Origin: Palsa-1392 sp036490335
Lineage (GTDB): Bacteria > Verrucomicrobiota > Verrucomicrobiia > Chthoniobacterales > UBA10450
Length of the DNA stretch: 64,000 nucleotides
Direction of reading: 5' to 3'
NCBI GenBank assembly: GCA_036490335.1
Contig: DASXEB010000019.1
Coordinates: 1-64,000 of the forward strand
How positions within the stretch are numbered: the stretch's first letter is position 1; every line of letters starts with the position of its first letter. This document shows positions 16,741 through 25,572 of the stretch, piece after piece. A program made the position numbers and the translations under genes. The notes beneath the pieces were generated by a model. That model was not told the DNA's origin. It saw only the letters and a program-made list of their open reading frames with translations, and searched no databases.

Positions 16741-19314
16741 ATGTCCGGCCGCGCCACGATCAGCGACAAAGCTCTGCTCGCACGACTGCATCCACGATTG
16801 CGCGATTGGTTCCGCGCGACCTATCCCGCTTTCACCGACGCGCAGTTGCAATGCGTACCGGCGATTCTCGCGCGCGAATCGATCCTGCTCACTTCGCCGA
16901 CCGGCAGCGGCAAAACGCTCGCCGGATTTCTCGGTGTTTTCGATCACGTCCTGCGGGAGCTCGAGGCCGGCGCGCTGTCGTTAGGCGTGCGCTGTCTTTA
17001 CGTCTCGCCGCTCCGCGCGCTGACTTACGACATCGGGAAAAATCTGCGCGCGCCGATCGCCGGCATGGGTTTGGAAAAGGAATTGCTCTTGCACGTGCGC
17101 ACGGGCGACACGAGCGCGAGCGAGCGCGCGAAATTCCGGCGGAAGCCGGCGCATTTTTTGGTCACGACTCCGGAAAGCCTCGCCGTTCTCCTCGCGCAGG
17201 AAGGCTCGGCCGCGGGCCTGACGAGTTGCCGTTTTGTCATCGTCGATGAATTGCATTCCTTCGCCGGGAACAAGCGCGGGGTCGATCTCGCGCTCTCGCT
17301 CGAACGGCTCGAAGCGCTCGTTAGGCTGCCTAACGAAAAGCCAATTTGCCGCGTCGGCCTTTCCGCGACCGCGGCGCCGCTCGATGTGCTCGCGCGTTTT
17401 CTCGTCGGCGACGATCGCCTTTGCCGCATCGCGCAGGCGAAGGTCGAGAAGGAATCGATCGTCGAAGTCTTCTCGCCGATTCGCCGCAAACCATATCCGC
17501 CGGCAGGCTACACCGGCGTGCGCCTTTACGCCGAGCTGGCGGAGTTGATTCGCTCGCGGCAATCGGTGCTCGTTTTCACGAACGTGCGCTCGGCCGCGGA
17601 ACAAATCGGTTTGCGCTTGAAAGAACTGCTGCCTGATCTCGTCGACCGCATCGAAATTCATCACGCGTCGCTCGATCGCAGCGTCCGGCTCGAGGTCGAG
17701 GATCGGCTGAAAAACGGCGAGCTGCGCGCGGTCGTTTGCTCGACCAGTCTCGAGCTCGGAATCGACATCGGCGCGGTCGATCTCGTCGTGATGGTGGCGA
17801 CGCCAAAAGGCGTCTCGCGGGCGATTCAGCGCATCGGGCGCTCCGGACATTCGCTGAACAAAAGCAGTCACGGCGTGCTCGTCGCGACGAACATCAACGA
17901 TCTCGTGGAAGCGACTGCGACTGCTTTACTCGTTAGGCAAAACGCGCTCGATTCGATCAAGATTTTACAAAAGCCGAACGACGTTCTCGCACAGCACATC
18001 GTCGGGATGGCGGCGCTGCGGCCGATCGAGGTCGAGGACGCTTTCGCAGTCGTTAGGCGCGCGTTTCCTTTTCGCGAATTGGAGCGCGACGAATTCGACC
18101 GCGTGCTCGTTTATCTTTGCGGCGGCGGCGAGTCTTTGCAGAGGCAATACGCCGGCTTGTTCGGCAAAATCGCTATCGTGGATGACACGATCACGCTCGC
18201 GCATCCGCGGGTGACGCGGGATTTTTTGCTCAACATCGGCACGATCGTTTCGGAAGGTTTCGTCAGCGTGCTCCTCGGCCGCCGGCGCCTCGGCTCGGTC
18301 GAGGAAGGTTTCATCAAACAACTGCAACCGGGCGATCTTTTCGTGCTCGGCGGACGAGTCGTTAGGCTGATCGAAAGCGGCGTGATGGAGGTTTTCGTCG
18401 AGCGCGCGGATGGACAACTGCCGACGATTCCGCGCTGGAACGCGGCCAAGATGCCGCTCACTTCCGGGCTCGCGCGCGCGGTGCGTAAGTTGCGTTTCGA
18501 TCTCGACGAAAAATTGCGCGACGGCTCCGACGACGCGGCGATCGAGTGGCTGGTCGAGACCTACCAGATCTCGCTCGCGAACGCGCAGCCGATCGTGGAA
18601 TTTTTTCGCGCGCAAATGGCGATCTCGGAGCTGCCGGTCGGCGAAAAATTTCTCATCGAGCTCTATCGCGAAGGCGAGCACGCGCATTATTTTTTTCACG
18701 CGCTCATCGGTCGGAGCGCGACCGACGCGCTCTCGCGCATCATCGCGTGGCGGGTGCGCGAGCGCGTGGGCGGGAACGCGCTCGTCACGATCGACGACTA
18801 CGGTTTTCTCCTCACGCTCCGGCGTTTTCAGGAGCTGCCGCTCGCGCAATGGCGGAGTTGTTTTCGCCGCGCGGAAGCGGAGGAAGATTTGCAGGCGGCG
18901 CTACGCGGTTCGGAGTTGGTGAAATGGCAATTTCGCGGCGTGGCCCAGACCGGGCTGATGGTGCCGCGCAATTTGCCTAACGGAAAGCGGCAGCCGCGGC
19001 AGATGAGCTGGAGCTCGGAAGTTCTCTTCCGCGTGCTCGAGCAGCACGAGCCCGATCATCCGCTGCTCGAGGAAGCTTACCGGCAGGCGACGCATACTTT
19101 TCTGGACGCGGAGACGGCGTTTGCTTATCTCGACAAATTGCAGCGCTTCGATTGGAAACTGCGCGAGCTGCCGGTGGTCTCGCCGTTTTCGTTTCCGATT
19201 TACGCGAGCAAGATCAAGGAAAACATGATGCTGGAAGATCCGGCGACCGCGATCGAGCGGATTTATTTCGAGATGTACGCGCGGGTCGAGCAGGCGACGA
19301 CGGCGAAGTCGTGA
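16741..19314 (+). CDS. Lhr-type DEAD/DEAH-box helicase
   Basis: Superfamily 2 helicase of 857 residues, the length of the Lhr core. Motif I is SPTGSGKTLAGF (about 53-64), motif II VDELHSF, motif III GLSATAAP and motif VI IQRIGRSGHS. The C-terminal winged-helix and Lhr domains follow (RVTRDFLLNIGTIVSEGF). Lhr-core proteins act in DNA repair; the length also fits the variant called ligase-associated DEXH helicase, but no ligase or nuclease gene is adjacent. The stop overlaps the next gene's start (GTGA). Two uptake-like 9-mers at 17318-17336 form an inverted pair encoding LVRLPNE. Confidence 0.9.
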   Translation: MSGRATISDKALLARLHPRLRDWFRATYPAFTDAQLQCVPAILARESILLTSPTGSGKTLAGFLGVFDHVLRELEAGALSLGVRCLYVSPLRALTYDIGKNLRAPIAGMGLEKELLLHVRTGDTSASERAKFRRKPAHFLVTTPESLAVLLAQEGSAAGLTSCRFVIVDELHSFAGNKRGVDLALSLERLEALVRLPNEKPICRVGLSATAAPLDVLARFLVGDDRLCRIAQAKVEKESIVEVFSPIRRKPYPPAGYTGVRLYAELAELIRSRQSVLVFTNVRSAAEQIGLRLKELLPDLVDRIEIHHASLDRSVRLEVEDRLKNGELRAVVCSTSLELGIDIGAVDLVVMVATPKGVSRAIQRIGRSGHSLNKSSHGVLVATNINDLVEATATALLVRQNALDSIKILQKPNDVLAQHIVGMAALRPIEVEDAFAVVRRAFPFRELERDEFDRVLVYLCGGGESLQRQYAGLFGKIAIVDDTITLAHPRVTRDFLLNIGTIVSEGFVSVLLGRRRLGSVEEGFIKQLQPGDLFVLGGRVVRLIESGVMEVFVERADGQLPTIPRWNAAKMPLTSGLARAVRKLRFDLDEKLRDGSDDAAIEWLVETYQISLANAQPIVEFFRAQMAISELPVGEKFLIELYREGEHAHYFFHALIGRSATDALSRIIAWRVRERVGGNALVTIDDYGFLLTLRRFQELPLAQWRSCFRRAEAEEDLQAALRGSELVKWQFRGVAQTGLMVPRNLPNGKRQPRQMSWSSEVLFRVLEQHEPDHPLLEEAYRQATHTFLDAETAFAYLDKLQRFDWKLRELPVVSPFSFPIYASKIKENMMLEDPATAIERIYFEMYARVEQATTAKS

Positions 19315-20051
19315 ACTTCAAGGATCATTTTTCGAAACAGGCGGCTGACTACGCGAAGTTCCGTCCGCAATATCCGCGGGCGCTTTTCGAGTTCATCGCG
19401 GCGCAGGCGCCTAACGATAAGCTGGCGCTCGATCTCGCGACTGGAAACGGCCAGGCGGCCCGCGGATTGGCGGAATTTTTTCAACGCGTGATCGCGCTCG
19501 ACGCGAGCGCAAAACAAATCGCGAACGCGCAGCCTAACGATCGCGTCGAGTATCGCGTCGCGCCGGCGGAAGCGACCGAGTTGCCGGCCCAATCGTGCGC
19601 CGTGTTGACGGTGGCGCAGGCGCTACACTGGTTTGATCTCGACCAGTTTTATGCCGAGGCGCGGCGTGTCCTTTTGTTTGGTGGCGTGATCGCGATTTGG
19701 ACTTACGCCGAGCTGCAAATTTCGCCGGAAGTCGATCGCGTCGTCCGGCATTTTTACAAAAATGTGGTCGGTCCATTCTGGCCGCCGGAACGGACGATTG
19801 TTGAGCGCGGTTATCGCGATTTGCCGTTTCCTTTCGAGGAAATCAAAGCGCCGCAGTTTCAAATCGAGAGCGAATGGTCGCTCGATCATCTCCTCGGTTA
19901 TTTGCGGACCTGGTCGGCGACGCAGCGTTTCATGGCCGCGAATGGAAACGACCCGGTGGAGACGGTCGCGCACGAGCTCGCGGCGGCGTGGAATTTGAAC
20001 GGAGCCCGTCGCGCAGTCTGGCCGTTGACGACGCGAATCGGCCGCGCCTAA
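19311..20051 (+). CDS. Class I SAM-dependent methyltransferase
   Basis: 246 residues from a GTG that overlaps the helicase stop. The start FKDHFSKQAADYAKFRPQYP followed by LDLATGNGQAARGL (SAM motif I) and ALHWFDLDQFYAEARRVL is typical of the Methyltransf_11/UbiE-like group acting on small molecules. The substrate is unknown. The longer reading frame beginning at 19152 only repeats helicase DNA in another frame. The TAA stop is part of the uptake-like 9-mer at 20046, just before a bidirectional terminator. Confidence 0.88.
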   Translation: MNFKDHFSKQAADYAKFRPQYPRALFEFIAAQAPNDKLALDLATGNGQAARGLAEFFQRVIALDASAKQIANAQPNDRVEYRVAPAEATELPAQSCAVLTVAQALHWFDLDQFYAEARRVLLFGGVIAIWTYAELQISPEVDRVVRHFYKNVVGPFWPPERTIVERGYRDLPFPFEEIKAPQFQIESEWSLDHLLGYLRTWSATQRFMAANGNDPVETVAHELAAAWNLNGARRAVWPLTTRIGRA

Positions 20052-20070
20052 CGAGTCGCAAAAATAAAGA

Positions 20071-20093
20071 GGGCGGCCCTTGCGGACCGCCCC
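20071..20093. terminator. Bidirectional rho-independent terminator
   Basis: GC-rich hairpin GGGCGG...CCGCCC with a short loop between two convergent genes (methyltransferase and pilC). The left side carries an A-rich run, giving T-rich sequence after the stem on the minus strand; the plus side has only CCCTTT, so it is weaker in that direction. Confidence 0.7.
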
Positions 20094-20120
20094 CTTTCCG
20101 TCGAGCAAGCAGCCTCTCCC

Positions 20121-21344
20121 TTAGCTTTTGCTCTGCGAAACTACTTCGTTGAGTTTGAAGATCGGCAAGAACATCGCGATCACGATGCCGCCCACGATCA
20201 CGCCGAGAAAGACGATCAACAGCGGCTCGATCAGCGAGGTCAGCGCGTCGAGGAGCGCTTCGATTTCTTCGTCCCAGAAGTCGGCCATTTTTTCCAGCAT
20301 GGTATCGATGCGACCAGTCGATTCGCCGGCCGAAACCATCCGCACCATCATCGCCGGGAAGATTTTTTTCTTCGAAAGCGCGATGGAAAGATTGTCGCCG
20401 CGCTCCACATCCGCGCTGACGTTTTTGATGCTCTCCTCGACGACATGATTGCCGGACGAGCCGCCAACGATGTCGAGCACTTCGAGGATCGGAACGCCGC
20501 TGCGGATCAGTTGCGCGAAGGTGCGGGCGAATCGCGACATCGCGATTTTGTGCACGAGCGGACCGAAGACTGGCAACTTTAACTGCCAGCGATCGGCAAA
20601 TTGCCGCCCGCGCGTCGAACGCAGAAACGCGCGCGCGCCGAAGAATGCGCCGCCGACGCCAAGAATGAGGAAGTACCATTTCGCGCGAACGAAATCGCTC
20701 ACGTCGATCAGGAATTGCGTCGGCGCCGGCAGGTTCGCGCCGAAATCCTTGAAGATCTCGCCGAAGACCGGCACGACCCGGACGATGAGAAACGTCGTGA
20801 TCAGAAACGCGATGGAAATGACGATGACCGGATAAGTCATGGCCGATTTGATTTTCTTGCGCAGCCGGGCGCTCGATTCGAGGAAGCCGGCGAGGCGATC
20901 GAGAATCTCGGAAAGCAAGCCGCCGTGTTCGCCCGCCTTCACCATGCTGACGTAAAGGCGATTGAAGACGCGCGGATGTTTCGCGATCGATTCGTGAAAC
21001 GTTTCGCCGCCCTGAACACGCGAGGTCACGTCACTGATGACGTTTTGCAGATTCTTCTGCCGTTTCGGATCGCATTGTTCGTAAAGCGCGGTCAAGGCCT
21101 GGACGAGCGAGATGCCCGCCTCGATCATGGTCGCGAGCTGGCGCGTGAAAAGAACGAGGTCGGTTTCCTTGACGGTCCAGACCTTGTTTTTGCGGCGCGC
21201 GGCAGCGGCTTTTTGTTGAAGTGAAAGTACCATGAGCCCGCGGCTCATGAGACTTGTGACAGCGTTGTCCTCGTTGATGGCGTCTTGAATACCGTTGACG
21301 ATATTGCCGGCGCCATCGCGAGCTTGATAGGAGAAGCTTAGCAT
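20121..21344 (-). CDS. pilC: Type IV pilus/type II secretion inner-membrane platform protein PilC (GspF family)
   Basis: Polytopic platform protein on which the pilus motor turns. Two GspF domains are visible: residues about 65-190 (FTRQLATMIEAGISLVQAL) and about 270-395 (FARTFAQLIRSGVPILEVLDIV), each followed by membrane helices, ending VFLGVIVGGIVIAMFLPIFKL. I use the ATG at 21344; an upstream TTG would add eight residues. It ends the pilus-type gene run, 147 bp after rpiB. In T4P systems PilC works with PilB, encoded upstream here, to assemble pseudopili for DNA uptake or adhesion. Confidence 0.93.
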   Translation of the reverse strand: MLSFSYQARDGAGNIVNGIQDAINEDNAVTSLMSRGLMVLSLQQKAAAARRKNKVWTVKETDLVLFTRQLATMIEAGISLVQALTALYEQCDPKRQKNLQNVISDVTSRVQGGETFHESIAKHPRVFNRLYVSMVKAGEHGGLLSEILDRLAGFLESSARLRKKIKSAMTYPVIVISIAFLITTFLIVRVVPVFGEIFKDFGANLPAPTQFLIDVSDFVRAKWYFLILGVGGAFFGARAFLRSTRGRQFADRWQLKLPVFGPLVHKIAMSRFARTFAQLIRSGVPILEVLDIVGGSSGNHVVEESIKNVSADVERGDNLSIALSKKKIFPAMMVRMVSAGESTGRIDTMLEKMADFWDEEIEALLDALTSLIEPLLIVFLGVIVGGIVIAMFLPIFKLNEVVSQSKS

Positions 21345-21491
21345 AGTGTTTATAGTTTCTATACTCAATATAGCACCTCGGATGCCAATCGAGCCACCGT
21401 TTTAAATTTTTTTTCTGGGGCGGTCGAAAGGCAAAAACCGTCAGCGCTCGCTGCCGGCAAAATCTGGTTCGTTAGGCGAAACGCCCGGCGA

Positions 21492-21920
21492 TTATTTTTC
21501 GAGTTCCGCAATCCGCCGGGAATGACGGCCGTTTTCAAAATCGGTCGTCAACCAGATGCGCACGATCGCCAGCGCCATCTCCTCGCTGATCATGCGCTCG
21601 CCTAACGAGAGCACATTCGCGTCGTTGTGCTGGCGCGAGAGGCGCGCCGTTTCTTCATTCCAGCACAGCGCGCAGCGAATCCCGCGCACCTTGTTCGCCG
21701 CCATCGCTTCGCCGTTGCCGGAACCGCCGAGCACAATCCCGCGTTCGCACTCGCCGCGCGCGACCGCTTCCGCCGCGGCTCGGATGAACTTCGGGTAATC
21801 GACCGGCGCGGTGCTGTCGGTGCCGAAATCGACCGGCTCGTGGCCTAACGATGGCAGGAGCGCCTTGATTTTTTCTTTGTAAAGAAAGCCAGCGTGGTCT
21901 GAACCGAGGGCAATTTTCAT
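21492..21920 (-). CDS. rpiB: Ribose-5-phosphate isomerase B
   Basis: Interconverts ribose 5-phosphate and ribulose 5-phosphate in the pentose phosphate pathway. The N-terminus MKIALGSDHAGFLYKEKI and the central GGSGNGEAMAANKVRGIRCAL are diagnostic. The usual catalytic Cys of the E. coli-type loop is replaced by Ser/Glu here (GSGNGE), as in the actinobacterial-type enzymes. 142 residues, complete. It lies within the pilus-type run but has no evident link to it. Confidence 0.95.
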   Translation of the reverse strand: MKIALGSDHAGFLYKEKIKALLPSLGHEPVDFGTDSTAPVDYPKFIRAAAEAVARGECERGIVLGGSGNGEAMAANKVRGIRCALCWNEETARLSRQHNDANVLSLGERMISEEMALAIVRIWLTTDFENGRHSRRIAELEK

Positions 21921-21942
21921 TTCGTTTTTTCCTTTCGATTTG

Positions 21943-22893
21943 TCAGGCGGGATGAAGCTTTGCGAGCTGCTCCCAGAGCGCCCGCTCGGCTTCGTTCGGA
22001 TTTTTCGGCACCGCGATTTGCGCCGTCACATAAAGATCGCCGCGCGCGCCGTTCGCGGTCGGCAGGCCGCGCTCGCGCAATCGAAAACGCTTGCCGCCCT
22101 GCGTGCCTGGCGGAATTTTCAAACGGCGCTCCCCTTCCAAAGTCGGCACCTGCAATTCCGTGCCGAGCACCGCGTCCCACGGCTCGAGCGTCGCCTCGTA
22201 TATCAGGTCGTTGCCTTCGACCGAAAAGTCGGGATGCCGCGCGAGGCGCACGCGCAAAAAAAGATCGCCGCTCTTGCCGCCGCGCGCGCCCGCTTCGCCC
22301 TGGCCGGCGAGGCGAATGCGCTGGCCCTCGTGCACGCCGCGCGGAATTTTCACCTGATATGTTTCCGTTTTGTCCGAGCCGCCGCGGCGCAGCGTGACCT
22401 GTCGCTTCGAACCTTGCAGCGCCTCTTCCAGCGTCACCATGATGTCGGCCTCGACATCGTGACCGCGTTCCGCAACTGGCGTGCGCCGGCCGCCGCCGAA
22501 AGCCGATTCGCCGCGACCGCTGCCGAAAAACGCCTCAAAAAAATCGCTGAAGCCGGTCCCGTTGAATTCAAACTCGACTCCGCCGTTCCCGCCAGGATGA
22601 CGACCAAAACCGCCGCCGGCCCGGCCCCAATCTGGCGGCGGTTGAAATCCGCCGGGCTGATTCCAATCGGCGCCGAGCTGATCGTATTTCGCGCGCTTCT
22701 CCGCGTCGCTCAGGACTTCGTAGGCTTCGTTGATCTGCTTGAATTTTTCCTCGGCGGCGGCCTTTTCCTTCGGCTTCGCCACGTCGGGATGATGCTGGCG
22801 GGCGAGTTTGCGGAAGGCGCTTTTGATTTCCGCGGCGCTGGCGCTTTTGGACACGCCTAAGGTTTCGTAATAATCGCGAAATTGAACCGCCAT
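21943..22893 (-). CDS. cbpA: DnaJ-like co-chaperone, CbpA type
   Basis: N-terminal J domain (residues 4-70) with the HPD triad in LARQHHPDVAKP, then a Gly/Phe-rich linker and the two-part DnaJ C-terminal substrate domain, without the zinc-finger Cys repeats of DnaJ. It stimulates DnaK ATPase and binds unfolded clients. The start is placed at MAVQFRDYYETLG, where the J domain begins; the 13-residue extension upstream looks non-coding. 22 bp before rpiB. Confidence 0.92.
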   Translation of the reverse strand: MAVQFRDYYETLGVSKSASAAEIKSAFRKLARQHHPDVAKPKEKAAAEEKFKQINEAYEVLSDAEKRAKYDQLGADWNQPGGFQPPPDWGRAGGGFGRHPGGNGGVEFEFNGTGFSDFFEAFFGSGRGESAFGGGRRTPVAERGHDVEADIMVTLEEALQGSKRQVTLRRGGSDKTETYQVKIPRGVHEGQRIRLAGQGEAGARGGKSGDLFLRVRLARHPDFSVEGNDLIYEATLEPWDAVLGTELQVPTLEGERRLKIPPGTQGGKRFRLRERGLPTANGARGDLYVTAQIAVPKNPNEAERALWEQLAKLHPA

Positions 22894-22992
22894 AACCGCG
22901 GCAAAATTTCCAGCATCGGTCGGTTTGCGCAACCGCGGCGACGCGGAAACGAGGCGGAAGAAAAATCTCCGCGAGAAAAAACTGCCTAACGC

Positions 22993-23451
22993 CTAACGAT
23001 CAACGAGCGCGACATCGGCCGGCGCAAAACTGAATCCACTCCCGCTCGTTTGCCGCAACGATCCCAGCACTTCCGCGAGGGCCTGCGAGGTCGCGGTGGA
23101 ATAAAAGCGCACCAGCCCAACCGTCGTGCGGCCGCCGAAAACCGTGATCATGATCGTGTCGTCATCGACCGAGTTCATGAAAATGTGGCTGCCGTTTCCC
23201 TGATGATACAGGGCGTTGAACTCGACCTCGCCGATGCGCCGCGCCAGCTCGCGCGTGGCCGCGAACGAACCGGCCGCGAGCGCGCCGATGATCGTGACAT
23301 CGAGCACGGTGACGTCGCCAAATTGCGAAATGACGTTGCCGCCGCGATCGATCACGACCGTGAGATCGGCCTCGGCTTTTTGCAAAAAATCGGCGAGCAG
23401 GCCGTCAAGCGTGGCCACGTTCTCGATCGTTAAAGCTGGAATGTTGCTCAT
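22993..23451 (-). CDS. Roadblock/LC7-domain protein (MglB-like)
   Basis: 152 residues with the roadblock fold: LDGLLADFLQKAEADLTVVIDRGGNVISQFG followed by a regulatory segment and IFMNSVDDDTIMITVFGG. Such proteins are GTPase-activating or scaffold partners of MglA-type GTPases. Its start overlaps the end of the GTPase gene by 4 bases (ATGA), so the two are almost certainly made together. The TAG stop lies in a GCCTAAC/GCCTAACGA tandem of the uptake-like repeat at 22984-22999. Confidence 0.9.
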   Translation of the reverse strand: MSNIPALTIENVATLDGLLADFLQKAEADLTVVIDRGGNVISQFGDVTVLDVTIIGALAAGSFAATRELARRIGEVEFNALYHQGNGSHIFMNSVDDDTIMITVFGGRTTVGLVRFYSTATSQALAEVLGSLRQTSGSGFSFAPADVALVDR

Positions 23452-24125
23452 AATGTTGCCGCGGTTTGCGGTGAGTTTGCCGGTTCCGCCGCGACCGCGG
23501 CCGGGCCGGAGGCGGCGAGAATCGAGGGCGACTCGCCTTGTTTGTTGAATTTGTGGAGCAACAACTGCGCGACTGCATTGAGCGACGCGAAAACATTCTG
23601 GCCCGTGCTCGAGACGACCTCGAAACTCTGCACCCGCCGCTTCCGGTTATTGAGCAGGAACTCGAGATATTTGATCGGCGCGATGTTCGTCAGGTCGCGT
23701 TTGTTGTATTGCAGGACGTAGGGAATTTCATCGAGCGCGAGATTTTGCTGCGCGAGATTTTCCTGGAGGTTGTGGAAGCTCTCGACGTTCTCCTCCATTT
23801 TTTCCAACTGCGAATCGGCCACAAAAATCACTCCATCGACGCTGCGCAAAACAAGCTGCCGGGTGGCGTTGTAAATCACCTGGCCGGGCACGGTGTAGAG
23901 CTGGAACTTGGTCACGAATCCTTTGATCACGACCGCGTTCAGCGGCAGGAAATCGAAAAAAAGTGTGCGGTCGGAGGCGGTCGCGAGCGAGACGAGATCG
24001 CCGCGATTCGTCGGGTTGATGCGCTCGTGAATGTAGGAAAGGTTGGTCGTCTTCCCGCAAAGGGCGGGCCCGTAATAGACGATCTTGAATTGGATTTCGC
24101 GGCTGGCGTAATTGATGATCGACAT
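23448..24125 (-). CDS. mglA: MglA-like small Ras-type GTPase
   Basis: G-domain motifs are YYGPALCGKTTNL (P-loop, residues 17-29), LYTVPGQ (G3 with Pro before Gly, as in MglA) and LQYNKRDL (G4). MglA switches set the polarity and activity of type IV pili or gliding motors. The neighbouring roadblock proteins on both sides, and pilB and pilC in the same run, fit that role. 225 residues with a C-terminal tail beyond the G domain. Confidence 0.92.
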   Translation of the reverse strand: MSIINYASREIQFKIVYYGPALCGKTTNLSYIHERINPTNRGDLVSLATASDRTLFFDFLPLNAVVIKGFVTKFQLYTVPGQVIYNATRQLVLRSVDGVIFVADSQLEKMEENVESFHNLQENLAQQNLALDEIPYVLQYNKRDLTNIAPIKYLEFLLNNRKRRVQSFEVVSSTGQNVFASLNAVAQLLLHKFNKQGESPSILAASGPAAVAAEPANSPQTAATL

Positions 24126-24131
24126 GGCGAT

Positions 24132-24161
24132 TCGTTAGGCGTTAGGCGTTAGGCGTTAGGC
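24132..24161. repeat. Tandem array of the uptake-like core, GTTAGGC x4
   Basis: One full TCGTTAGGC is followed by three more 7-bp GTTAGGC units without spacers. On the minus strand the array reads through the last codons of the proline-rich roadblock gene (SLTPNA) and supplies its TAA stop. It ends seven bases before the mglA start codon. Confidence 0.95.
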
Positions 24162-25572
24162 TGGCTGGTTGCGCATAAATTTTTCCCAGCTCCTGGGTGA
24201 TGTGTTCGAGGCGATCGCGCGTTTCGCTGGCGAACTGGTCGGCTGAATGAACGGCGGCGAGGCAAATGCTTCCGTGCGCGAAAAAGCTCACCGGCGCCTT
24301 CGTGTAAAAAATCGTGATCGCGTGCACGGCGCCGAGGCTCAGATCGACGATCGGGCGCTCGAGCCGTCGTGCGATTTCGGGCGCGACCGCGCAAAGTTTG
24401 TCCGCGCCCAGCTCGGGCGGGATGTTGCTCGCGAGGCTGAGGCCGTCGGAAAAAATGATTGCGCAAGCCTGCACGCCCGGCAGTTGGCTGAGGCGCGCTA
24501 CGACCCCTTTCGGATCGAGTTCCTCATCGGTTTCGAAGAGTGTCTGAAGCGGCGTCCGCATCACGCGCGGCTCGGCGACCGGCTCGGGCGCGACCTCGGA
24601 AATCGCCTCGTTCGATTCGAGCGGGCTTGCTTTCGCGATCGGCCCGGAGGGGGATTGCAAACGCGCGGCATCTTCCGCCGCGTGCTGGCTGAAGGGAGTC
24701 TCGAAGACGTGCGCGATTTCGGTTTCTTCCTGGTCGACGCGCAGGTTGAGCGACTCGTTAGGCAAATGCTCCAGCACTTCCGCGAGCGGGAGCGAAATCG
24801 GCAGCCCGCCTTCGTCGAGCACAAAGAGCGAACGAAATTCCTCCGGCATGGCGGCGTGAAATTGCGCCGGCGAAATCTCCACCTTGCCCGAGGCGAGCTG
24901 CGGCTTGATGAGCGAAAACGCGAGCTCGATTTTGGCATCTTCCGGCACGTGATCGGTCGAGCCGGTGAGCTGAAAGGGCGGAATCGCGCTTAGCACTTCA
25001 CGCAGCGACAACTCAACCGGCGGACCCTGCGCGAGCACGAACGGAGCGGCGGGCGCGAGCGACGGGAGCTTGATCCGCGCCGGCGCGGGCGCGAACGGCG
25101 AGGGCAAAGAAATGGGAACGGGCGGCTCGCTTGAGGCTGGAACTCGCTCAATTGCGGGCGCACCCGTTCCGTTCGAGGAAATTGTTGGCCGGCTCGGTCG
25201 GGCCGGGATCGGCGGCGAGGGCAGGTTGCCCGCGGGCGGCATGGGCAGGCGAATGGTCGCGACCGGCGGCGGCGCGAGCGGCGAGGGCAGCGGTTCGTTA
25301 GGCAAATCCTGGCCTAACGAGATCGGTTTGCGCGCGGGCGGAGGCGCGCTCGGCGGAACAAACGGTGAGGGGACTGCAACCTGCCCGCCTAACGAACTCG
25401 GAAGCGGCGGCACGATTTCCGGCTCGGCCCCGCGCGCACTTTTCGGCATGACGGTCTTGCCGAAACGTTCCGAGGCCGGTTTTTCGATCGGCCCGCGCGG
25501 CTCGGTTGCGACGAGCGCGGCCGGGGGCGCTTCCTTTTCTTTTTTCAACAGGCGTTTGAACGAAAAGTTCAT
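24142..25572 (-). CDS. Proline-rich protein with C-terminal roadblock/LC7-like domain
   Basis: 476 residues. The first 25 are basic (FSFKRLLKKEKE), then comes a long Pro/Ser/Ala-rich disordered part with PSPLAPPP-like runs (to about 190), a middle part with two similar segments (LSLREVLSAIPPFQL and ISLPLAEVLEHLPNESL), and a C-terminal roadblock-like domain (GVVARLSQLPGVQACAIIFSDGLSLASNIP). Probably a scaffold linking the MglA-like switch to the PilB motor. The start codon shares one base with the pilB stop (TAATG). Four uptake-like 9-mers lie in the disordered and linker parts, two as an inverted pair. Confidence 0.8.
   Translation of the reverse strand: MNFSFKRLLKKEKEAPPAALVATEPRGPIEKPASERFGKTVMPKSARGAEPEIVPPLPSSLGGQVAVPSPFVPPSAPPPARKPISLGQDLPNEPLPSPLAPPPVATIRLPMPPAGNLPSPPIPARPSRPTISSNGTGAPAIERVPASSEPPVPISLPSPFAPAPARIKLPSLAPAAPFVLAQGPPVELSLREVLSAIPPFQLTGSTDHVPEDAKIELAFSLIKPQLASGKVEISPAQFHAAMPEEFRSLFVLDEGGLPISLPLAEVLEHLPNESLNLRVDQEETEIAHVFETPFSQHAAEDAARLQSPSGPIAKASPLESNEAISEVAPEPVAEPRVMRTPLQTLFETDEELDPKGVVARLSQLPGVQACAIIFSDGLSLASNIPPELGADKLCAVAPEIARRLERPIVDLSLGAVHAITIFYTKAPVSFFAHGSICLAAVHSADQFASETRDRLEHITQELGKIYAQPASLTPNA

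Noticed and set aside
24132..24161. Telomere-like TTAGGC repeats
   Set aside because: The unit is 7 bp (GTTAGGC) and the rest of the window is clearly bacterial; it is a tandem of the dispersed 9-mer.
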